Made by a program: the position numbers and the translations under genes
Assembly (NCBI GenBank): GCA_963782345.1
Contig: CAWAJF010000007.1
Span: forward strand, 372,001-436,000
Reading direction: 5' to 3'
Length of the DNA: 64,000 nt
From: DASUPK01 sp963782345
Lineage (GTDB): Bacteria > Actinomycetota > Thermoleophilia > Solirubrobacterales > 70-9
Shown here: positions 24,303 to 30,981 of the stretch, piece after piece
How the letters are laid out: every line of letters starts with the position of its first letter
How positions within the stretch are numbered: position 1 is the first letter of the stretch
The notes under the pieces: model-generated
Seen by the model: only the letters and a program-made list of their open reading frames with translations
Databases searched by the model: none
Told to the model about the DNA's origin: nothing

Positions 24303-24944
24303 CTACTGCGACGCCAGGATCGGCACGTCGTGCACGATCTGCTGGGGCTTGAAGTTCGAGGGGTAGATCGTCCTGATCTTGCCGCTGCCGTCGATGCCGT
24401 AGATGACGGCGGAGTGCTCGACGAGGTCGGGGTTACGCCGCGACGACGCCGAGTTCGCGCCGACCTTCCAGGCGCTCCAGGTCTTCTCGAGCTGGGGCCT
24501 GGATCCGATCAGATACTCCATCCGCCCCGTCATCCGGTGCTGCCTCAGGAAGGAGTTGACCGTTGCCGGCGTATCCCCCTTGGGGTCGACGGACACGGCG
24601 ACGACCTGCAGGTCCGATGCCTTTGACCCCAGCTCGGCCTGCGCGGTGTGCAGGTTTCCCACGATCAGCGGGCAGGTGTCGGGGCAGTGCGTGTAGATGA
24701 AGGTGACGAGGACCGCCTTGCCCCGGTACTGGCTGAGGTCCACGCGATGGCCCAGTGAATCACCGAGAACGGTGTCCGGCGCGGGCTTCGACGGCACCGC
24801 GCTGATCCCCACGAGCTTGGGGGCGCTGGATCCCGAGTTTCCACCTCCACCGCATCCCACGGCCGTGACTGCGGCCAGGAGGGCGATCGCAACGGATGTC
24901 GTCAGCCGTAGGCGGATTGCCTGATTATGAACCTCAGCCTTCAC
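24303..24944 (-). CDS. SCO1/SenC copper chaperone lipoprotein
   Basis: A 213-residue lipoprotein (lipobox ending TAVGC, Cys31) with a SCO thioredoxin fold. The copper site is complete: Cys87 and Cys91 in THCPDTCPL and His177 in DLVEHSAV. SCO proteins deliver copper or electrons to the CuA site of oxidase subunit II. It lies between a second SCO-like gene and the TlpA gene, all in the coxB-coxA-coxC operon. The protein begins MKAEVHNQAI; an internal start nearer the signal helix is possible. Confidence 0.92.
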   Translation of the reverse strand: MKAEVHNQAIRLRLTTSVAIALLAAVTAVGCGGGGNSGSSAPKLVGISAVPSKPAPDTVLGDSLGHRVDLSQYRGKAVLVTFIYTHCPDTCPLIVGNLHTAQAELGSKASDLQVVAVSVDPKGDTPATVNSFLRQHRMTGRMEYLIGSRPQLEKTWSAWKVGANSASSRRNPDLVEHSAVIYGIDGSGKIRTIYPSNFKPQQIVHDVPILASQ

Positions 24945-24971
24945 TGCACCTAATCGAACACCGAGGGACGG

Positions 24972-25589
24972 TCAGCTTTCTGACCTGACGATCCGGATGT
25001 CGTCGAGGAGCCAGTTCGGCGGGAACGGATAGAGGAAGCCCGCCCGCTCATACCCGGCACGGTCGATCAAGTATGCGATCGGGCGCGAAGTGCCGCCTCG
25101 CGCCCCGTATGCCCGCCAGACCGGCGCGAGGTCTGCGGGCGCGCCGAACAGCCAGTGCCAGCCCGATGCGAGGTCGATGCCGAGCCTGCGCGCCGCCCGG
25201 CGCACGAGCTCCGGGGAGGCACCGTGCGCGTCGCGGCTGACCACGACCACGGTGGGCCGCGCCGCCGCCGGCAGCAGCCTGAGAGCAGTCGCCAGCGACC
25301 GGGCCTCCTTCGGGCAGGAATCGAGGCACTGCGAGCCGAGGAAGGTGAGCAGGACTTCGTCGCCCCTGAGGGACTCCAGGGAAATCGGCCGGCCGCCCTG
25401 ATCAGGGAGTTCGAAGTTCGGCGCCGGCCTCGCTCCCCTCCCCCAGGTCGCCTGGCCCATCAGCTCGCCCGCGGACACGGTCGTCGATGAGCCGCCTCCA
25501 CCACTCAGCGCATGGATGATCACGCCGATGCCTGTGCCGAGGACCGCGGCCAGCACGATCACGACGACCGCCCTCTGCGGAAAGCTCAC
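24972..25589 (-). CDS. second SCO-like protein lacking the copper-ligand histidine
   Basis: A 205-residue anchored protein (helix AVVVIVLAAVLGTGIGVIIH) with an SCO/redoxin fold. The two cysteines are present (Cys88 and Cys92 in GSQCLDSCP), but where the copper-binding His would stand the sequence reads GGTSRPIAYLID, so His is replaced and tight copper binding is doubtful. A thiol-disulfide role on CuA or on the other SCO is more likely. The start overlaps the stop of the upstream 45-residue peptide gene by four bases. Confidence 0.75.
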   Translation of the reverse strand: MSFPQRAVVVIVLAAVLGTGIGVIIHALSGGGGSSTTVSAGELMGQATWGRGARPAPNFELPDQGGRPISLESLRGDEVLLTFLGSQCLDSCPKEARSLATALRLLPAAARPTVVVVSRDAHGASPELVRRAARRLGIDLASGWHWLFGAPADLAPVWRAYGARGGTSRPIAYLIDRAGYERAGFLYPFPPNWLLDDIRIVRSES

Positions 25590-25723
25590 TCAGGATGGCG
25601 TCGCCGCAAGATGAGCATGTACCAGAGCAGCACGGCGAGGAAGATCCCAAGTGGGATCCCCCAGGTGAGGATGCCCTGCCCAACGACCGAGAGGGCGAGC
25701 AACGGTTGTGGAATGCCCTGCAT
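25586..25723 (-). CDS. 45-aa single-helix membrane peptide of the oxidase operon
   Basis: A tiny membrane protein, MQGIPQPLLALSVVGQ followed by one strong helix and the basic end RRRHPE. ATG 25723 has an excellent AGGAGGAG site, which rules out the longer in-frame reading. It sits between ctaG and the SCO-like gene, with a four-base overlap into the latter. Size and place recall the small subunit IV-type peptides of bacterial oxidases, but the sequence alone does not prove that. Confidence 0.65.
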   Translation of the reverse strand: MQGIPQPLLALSVVGQGILTWGIPLGIFLAVLLWYMLILRRRHPE

Positions 25724-25736
25724 CTCTCCTCCTAGC

Positions 25737-26600
25737 TCATGGGTTCCCGGCGAGCGGGCGGACCGCCGGTGACGATTGGCCGGAGCGCTTCGGCTCCAGC
25801 CAGCGGTAGACGATGGACAGGATTGCAATGGTGAACGGGATCGAGCCGAGCACCCACATCACCCCGGCGCCCAGCTGCTGATCCGCGAGTGCGGCGAGGC
25901 CGCCGGGCCGGCTCGCAAGGTCGGCGTAGGGCGAGTACAGGGTATGGCCGGCATCCGCCAACACAACCGCGAGCAGCCAGCTCACCACCATCGACGAGCC
26001 CACGTAGGCGGCGCGACCGGTCTCGCTCAGCCGGGATCGCCACGGCGGGGAGTCGATCACGCGAGTCCAGAACAGCAATCCTGTTGCGAAGAAGAGGAAG
26101 TGCTCCGAGGCGTGGATCACCGGCGAGCTTAGGGCGGCGTCGTAGGCCGCGGGTACATGCCAGCCGAGCAGCACCAGGTTGAACAGCAACCACGACGGCA
26201 GGGGCTTCGCCAGGATCCCGGCCGTTGCCCGGAGGGGCGCCGACCAGCGACCCGTTGAGACCCACTGCGCGAGCACCCGGCGCGTGCCCAGGGGGAATCC
26301 GCGCCACATCCGGTTCCAGGGACGCGCGAGCGCGAGCAGCGGCGGCGCCACCAGGAGCAGCAGAATGTGCTGCAGCATGTGAACCCAGAACAGCTTGTCG
26401 GCGAGCCCGTCGACCGGGGAATCGAGTGCGATCACGATCGCGCCGAGGCCCCCGACGAATGCCGCCGTCCGCCATCGGTGCTGGGCGTCGGATCGCGGCA
26501 CCGCCAGCTTGCGTCCGCCGAGCCAGTAGAGCAAGGCAGCGGATAGGACCCAGGCGAGCGCCGGGCCTCCGGTCCAGTCGAGAGGGGTCGCAGCCGCCAC
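25737..26600 (-). CDS. ctaG: cytochrome c oxidase assembly protein CtaG
   Basis: A 287-residue protein with about seven membrane helices of the CtaG (caa3_CtaG) family, needed for copper insertion into heme-copper oxidases in Bacillus and actinobacteria. Recognisable parts: ALDSPVDGLADKLFWVHMLQ followed by HILLLLVAPPLL, WHVPAAYDAALSS and HASEHFLFFATGLLFWTRVI; the His/Met residues in these helices are candidate copper ligands. It follows coxC with four bases between and precedes the 45-aa peptide gene. Confidence 0.88.
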   Translation of the reverse strand: MAAATPLDWTGGPALAWVLSAALLYWLGGRKLAVPRSDAQHRWRTAAFVGGLGAIVIALDSPVDGLADKLFWVHMLQHILLLLVAPPLLALARPWNRMWRGFPLGTRRVLAQWVSTGRWSAPLRATAGILAKPLPSWLLFNLVLLGWHVPAAYDAALSSPVIHASEHFLFFATGLLFWTRVIDSPPWRSRLSETGRAAYVGSSMVVSWLLAVVLADAGHTLYSPYADLASRPGGLAALADQQLGAGVMWVLGSIPFTIAILSIVYRWLEPKRSGQSSPAVRPLAGNP

Positions 26601-26603
26601 GGC

Positions 26604-27209
26604 TCAAAGGAGGTAGAGGATGACCCAGCTGACCACGCCGATGGAAGCAAGCACCGCCCAGAAGAAGGCGGCGTCCGCGATTCCCACGGGCACGTGCACC
26701 GAGGCGCCGCCCCGATTGCGAAGACCCTCCGCGAATATCGCCTCGACCCAGAACATCGACGTCAGGACGAAGACCACGAACAGCGCGGTCCAGCCGATGA
26801 AGACGCTGGCCCAGCCGCCGTTCTGGGGCCCGAAGTCCATGTGGGCCCACTCGAACACCTGGACGACGCAGCCCGCCAGCCCCAGCCCGAGCGCGAGGCC
26901 GGCCGGGGCCAGCCACTTGCCGCCTCGCCCGGCGGTGCGCGCCGCGATGAGGAAGAGAATCGCGCTCGACGCGAACAGCGCCACGATCACTGCCCCGAAG
27001 GCCTGCGGCGTGTCGATGCCCGCCGGGCGCCACTGACCCGAGTTGTTGAGCGAGCGCAGGTAGAAGTACGCGAAGACGAAGGCCGCGAAGAACATGATCG
27101 TCGTCCCGGCCATCACACGAGCGCCGATCCAGACGTTGCGCTCGTAGACCTCCGGCGCCTCCTCGCTCGGCTCGAGCTCATCAGGGGATTTGCTGAAGAA
27201 GCGGGCCAT
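26604..27209 (-). CDS. coxC: cytochrome c oxidase subunit III
   Basis: A 201-residue five-helix subunit III. It has VWIGARVMAGTTIMFFAAFV in the first helix, QVFEWAHMDFGP in the family position of the Glu-rich loop, and VADAAFF-type C-terminal helices. It stabilises the oxidase and its proton uptake route. The N-terminal 30 residues are acidic and polar (PDELEPSEEAPEVYER). The gene ends four bases before ctaG and starts three bases after the coxA stop. Confidence 0.85.
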   Translation of the reverse strand: MARFFSKSPDELEPSEEAPEVYERNVWIGARVMAGTTIMFFAAFVFAYFYLRSLNNSGQWRPAGIDTPQAFGAVIVALFASSAILFLIAARTAGRGGKWLAPAGLALGLGLAGCVVQVFEWAHMDFGPQNGGWASVFIGWTALFVVFVLTSMFWVEAIFAEGLRNRGGASVHVPVGIADAAFFWAVLASIGVVSWVILYLL

Positions 27210-27211
27210 GG

Positions 27212-29095
27212 CTATCCCGGGGCCTCGGCTGGTCGTTTGGTGGGTTTCACCGCCGGGGGCGGGGTCCCGTAGTCATATGGGTCGTGATCGATCACGGGTA
27301 TCTCGTCGAAGTTGTGGAGCGGGACGGGGGTCGGCGTCTGCCACTCGAGGGACTTCGAGCGCCACGGGTTCTCCTCGGCCGGCTTGCGGACGAAGACCAG
27401 CGAGTAGACGACGTTGAAGAGGAAAACCAGCATCGAGACGCCGAGGATGAAGGCGCAGACGGATACCCAGATGTTGAGTCCCTGGAGGTTCGACGCGTAA
27501 GTCGACACCCTCCGCGGCATCCCCATCAGGCCGAGCGCGAACAACGGCATGAAGGTCGCGTTGAAGGCAAGGAACATCGACCAGAAGTGGATCTTGGCTA
27601 AGCCCTCGTTGAAGATCAGGCCAGTCATCTTCGGCACCCAGTAGTAGATCGCGGCGAAGAAGGTGAACACCAGGCCGCCCATGATCGTGTAGTGGAAGTG
27701 GGCCATGACAAAGAAGCTTCCGTGGGTGCTGACGTCGCTCGGGGTGTCCGAGAGGAACACTCCCGAAATGCCGCCGATGAAGAAGTTGAAGAACCAGGCC
27801 AGGCAGAACAGCATCGGCACCGAGAAGCGGGTGCGCGCCCTCCAGAGCGTCGCCATGCCGCAGAGGAAGATGAACCCGGTCGGGACCGAGATCACCTCGG
27901 TCGAAAGCATGTAGAACGGCCGCAACGCGCCGTTGATCCCGCTGACGAACAGGTGGTGCTGCCAGACGAAGAAGCTGAGCAACGCGACCCCGAGCATCCC
28001 GGCGACGGCCAGCCGGTAACCCCAGAGCGGCTTGCGGGCGAAGACAGGCAGGATCTCGAGAAGGATGCCGAAGCCGGGCAGCGCGAGGACGTAGACCTCC
28101 GGGTGCCCGAAGAACCAGAATAAGTTCTCGAACAGGTAGGGGCTGCCGCCGGAGCTGGTCAGGAAAAACGAGGTCTGCACGGTCCGATCGAACGCGACCA
28201 TGAGGAGAACGGCGATCAGGACGGGTGCCGCGAGAACCATCAGGGCCGAGGTGCTGATTGCCCCCCAGCAGAAGATCGGCAGGCGGGACCAGGTGAGCCC
28301 GGGCGCGCGCATGGTGACGATCGTCGCGATCAGGTTCAGTCCCAGCAGGGTCATCGAGATCCCTACCAGGGCGAAGAAGAAGATGTAGGAGTCGTAGCCG
28401 AAATTCGCCTCGTCGTTCAGTGGCCCGTAGCCCGTCCAGCCCGTCGGGAACCCCCCGAAGAAGATCGAGCTGGTGAGAATCGTGCCGGCCGCCATCAGCA
28501 GCCAGAAGCTCAGAGCCTCGATCCGGGGGAAGGCCATCCGACGGGCGCCGATCTGCAAGGGGACGAAGTAGTTCGCGAACGGGCCCAGCACGCCCGAGGT
28601 CATGATCCCCATCATCATCGCGCCGTGGATGCCGACGATCGTCAGGTAGCCACCGGCGCCGAACAGCTGCGGCGAGGGGCGCAGGAGCTCCGTCCTGATC
28701 AGCATCGCATTCACGCCGCCGATGAAGAAGAAGAGCCCGATCCCGAGCAGGTACTGCATCCCGATCACCTTGTGATCGGTGCAGAGGCCGAAGTAGCGGC
28801 CGATGCCGCCTCCCTCGTTCTGGTGATGTGAGGGAGCCAGACCGACCAACCTTCGGAGCGGGTAGCTGAGGAACCCCAGCCCGGAGACGAATCCGACGAC
28901 GAAGCCGATGTAGCCGAGGATCAGGGCGACGTCGTTCTGGCCTGTGTCGGCGAAGTACTCGATCCCGGTGTAGTGGATCTGGTGCCCGAGCCACCAGCCG
29001 ACGTAGAACCCGACCACCCCGAGCACGACCCCCGTGAGCACGTTGAAGCCGAGCAGGCCGCGCGGCCTCGGACCGGTCGTGGCCTCGGCGTTCAT
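27212..29095 (-). CDS. coxA: cytochrome c oxidase subunit I, divergent, N-terminally extended
   Basis: A 627-residue heme-copper oxidase core subunit that reduces O2 to water. Residues 1-95 add two extra helices before the family core. Heme a and a3/CuB ligands are in place: His157 (GIHGAMMMG), His331 with cross-linked Tyr335 (GHPEVY), His380/381 (WQHHLF), His466 and His468 (AHFHYT). Glu333 of HPEVY marks an A-family enzyme. Two channel residues differ: the usual D-channel Asp (GAPDMAFP or GARDVAFP) is Arg186 in GARRMAFPRIEALSFW, and the K-channel Lys two residues after PTG is Ile409 (PTGFIFL). Pumping may therefore work differently. The start overlaps the coxB stop by four bases. Confidence 0.93.
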   Translation of the reverse strand: MNAEATTGPRPRGLLGFNVLTGVVLGVVGFYVGWWLGHQIHYTGIEYFADTGQNDVALILGYIGFVVGFVSGLGFLSYPLRRLVGLAPSHHQNEGGGIGRYFGLCTDHKVIGMQYLLGIGLFFFIGGVNAMLIRTELLRPSPQLFGAGGYLTIVGIHGAMMMGIMTSGVLGPFANYFVPLQIGARRMAFPRIEALSFWLLMAAGTILTSSIFFGGFPTGWTGYGPLNDEANFGYDSYIFFFALVGISMTLLGLNLIATIVTMRAPGLTWSRLPIFCWGAISTSALMVLAAPVLIAVLLMVAFDRTVQTSFFLTSSGGSPYLFENLFWFFGHPEVYVLALPGFGILLEILPVFARKPLWGYRLAVAGMLGVALLSFFVWQHHLFVSGINGALRPFYMLSTEVISVPTGFIFLCGMATLWRARTRFSVPMLFCLAWFFNFFIGGISGVFLSDTPSDVSTHGSFFVMAHFHYTIMGGLVFTFFAAIYYWVPKMTGLIFNEGLAKIHFWSMFLAFNATFMPLFALGLMGMPRRVSTYASNLQGLNIWVSVCAFILGVSMLVFLFNVVYSLVFVRKPAEENPWRSKSLEWQTPTPVPLHNFDEIPVIDHDPYDYGTPPPAVKPTKRPAEAPG

Positions 29096-29925
29096 CCTGC
29101 CCTCCTCGTGGGTTCGGGGTTGTAGTGAGTGCTGTAGGGCGGAAGCTTCGCTGTGGACTCCGCGAACTGCTGCTGCTCGGCCCGGATCCAGGCGCCGAAC
29201 GCGGCATTGCTGACCACCCGTCCGGTGTCAAACATGTGCCCGTGGAACAGGCCGCAGAGCTCGGCGCAGCGAATATCGAAGTCGCCGGTCTTCTTGGCGC
29301 GCACGTAGACGACGTTGTCGACGCCCGGATTGGCGTCGGCCTTGACGCCGAGGTCGTGGGCCCAGAAGGAGTGGATCACGTCGAGCGAGGTCACGTGCAT
29401 CTCGACCGGCTGGTCGACCGGGAGGACGAGGTGCGGCGTCTCCACCCCACCGTAGGCCGGCCAGCGGTAGGTGAAGGCCCACTGCTGCCCGATCACCTGC
29501 ACCTGCAGCTGGTGACCGGCCTGCTTCGAGACCGGATCCGAGCCCTGCCCACCGCCGGAACCGTTGTCGAACAACCGCACGGTCCCGTAGGTCGCCAGGA
29601 AGAGAACGACCACCGACGTCACCGCCAGCCAGGTCGTCTGGATGGCGGCGTTGCCGCGGATCTCGATTCCCTCCGCATCGTCTGGCTCCTCCGGACGACG
29701 CCGGAAGGCGACGAGCGCATACGCGAAGTACACGATGATCAACGCGGCGATCGGCGTGACGACGCCGAGCAGGACGGTGTTGTCAGTGACCTGTCCGGAG
29801 CCCTGGGTGCTGTCGTTTCCCGGAGGCAGACCCGGGGCGAAGACGAAGATGACGAGCGGGGTCGCGACGATGCTCAGTGCGGCCCACAGGATCAGAATTC
29901 GGCGAAAGTGCGGGGGCTCAGGCAT
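29092..29925 (-). CDS. coxB: cytochrome c oxidase subunit II with CuA site
   Basis: A 277-residue subunit II with two membrane helices (about 10-30 and 50-75; a third hydrophobic stretch at 96-116) and an external cupredoxin domain. The binuclear CuA ligands are complete: His185 (DVIHSFWAH), Cys220, Glu222, Cys224, His228 and Met231 (CAELCGLFHGHM). It accepts electrons from cytochrome c or a cupredoxin; there is no fused cytochrome c domain. The start follows the stop of the cupredoxin-like gene by nine bases, and the stop overlaps the coxA start. Confidence 0.95.
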   Translation of the reverse strand: MPEPPHFRRILILWAALSIVATPLVIFVFAPGLPPGNDSTQGSGQVTDNTVLLGVVTPIAALIIVYFAYALVAFRRRPEEPDDAEGIEIRGNAAIQTTWLAVTSVVVLFLATYGTVRLFDNGSGGGQGSDPVSKQAGHQLQVQVIGQQWAFTYRWPAYGGVETPHLVLPVDQPVEMHVTSLDVIHSFWAHDLGVKADANPGVDNVVYVRAKKTGDFDIRCAELCGLFHGHMFDTGRVVSNAAFGAWIRAEQQQFAESTAKLPPYSTHYNPEPTRRAG

Positions 29926-29934
29926 GGGCCGCGC

Positions 29935-30594
29935 TCAAACCACTTGTACGAAGCCGTCCATGTAGCCGATCGTCTGCATCGGGCCGCCGAAGCCCGTTTC
30001 GAAGCCCGCCGCGCAGGGCACGAAGCACTGCCACCGGTAACGGCCCTTCTTGCCGGTGCGCATCACGAAGGTGACGGTCTGATGGGCCTGGGAGAGCGAG
30101 CACGGCATCTCCTCGCACTGGTTCGGTGCGTCGTCGGCGACCCCGGGTATCGGCACCACGATCCCCATCTGCGGCACCGTGAACGTGTGTGACGCCGCAT
30201 CGGGGTCGATCGAGGTCTCGCTCTTGCCGTTGATCTGCATCACCCCGCCCTGCGTGCCCTGCACCTGTGAGAGGAACGGATTGCGGAGGCCGCTTTCCCC
30301 GTCGAAGTTGTAGATCGTCACCCGGACCATGGAGTTGGCGGGCACCTTGAAGACCGTGGTGTGCTTCCACTGGCCATTCTGGCGGACCAGGTAGGAGACC
30401 CAGCTCGGGTTGCCGCCGAGCTTCCCGACGGCCGGAGTCGTGCCGAGCACGAGGTCCGCCTGGCTCGGGCCGGACCGCACCGCCGCCTCCGGGGTCGGCG
30501 AGCGAAGCAGCTTGTCGATATAGAGCGTGATCCCGGCCGCGACGACCAGGACGGCGACGACGACAGCCACAGCTCTGGCGGGCAGTGAACTCAT
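29935..30594 (-). CDS. anchored cupredoxin-like protein with a CFVPC pair
   Basis: A 219-residue exported protein, first gene of the oxidase operon. An N-terminal helix (AVAVVVAVLVVAAGITLYI) anchors it. The domain looks like a cupredoxin: His136 in ASHTFTV, then GRYRWQCFVPC (Cys190, Cys194) and Met206 in GFGGPM. The Cys spacing C-x3-C is that of CuA, but the histidine that should follow four residues after the second Cys is Phe198. A second pair, Cys160/Cys165 (NQCEEMPC), may form a disulfide. It could be an extra electron carrier to coxB, a copper chaperone or a degenerate subunit II paralogue. The role is inferred from position. Confidence 0.6.
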   Translation of the reverse strand: MSSLPARAVAVVVAVLVVAAGITLYIDKLLRSPTPEAAVRSGPSQADLVLGTTPAVGKLGGNPSWVSYLVRQNGQWKHTTVFKVPANSMVRVTIYNFDGESGLRNPFLSQVQGTQGGVMQINGKSETSIDPDAASHTFTVPQMGIVVPIPGVADDAPNQCEEMPCSLSQAHQTVTFVMRTGKKGRYRWQCFVPCAAGFETGFGGPMQTIGYMDGFVQVV

Positions 30595-30981
30595 CCCAGC
30601 CCTCGATCCGGACTTCTGCGGCTGCCTGAACCCCTAGGTGATTTGGGCGGCGACAACCAACGGTCTGCCCGTGGTGTGCAGACATCGCCAAACCATCCAG
30701 CTGGCAACCTCTCCTCCTTCCGGCCGACCCGCGCTCGCGGAAACCGAAAATCCAATGCCAGAACGCGGACACCATACGCCCCGGCGCGGCGCCAGTCAAC
30801 TCCAACGTCCTGCGGAACACATTCAGCACTCCGAGAAGGACGATCGAGTCCGTCCAACGCGCGTATTGAGCACCTCTTGAACCGGCTGGTCGAAATCGGA
30901 CCGAAGAGGGCGAGCCGTCGCGCCTCTGGGCCGGGGAACTGCGACCCGCGCGGCCCGAGTGTGGTTTAGTGCTCCAAGCCG
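30595..30981. promoter_or_regulatory. divergent control region of the oxidase operon and the CocE gene
   Basis: A 387-base non-coding stretch separates the two divergent starts. It must hold the promoter of the minus-strand oxidase operon. On the plus side, TTTAGT lies 11 bases before ATG 30982. No operator or riboswitch could be recognised. Confidence 0.4.
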
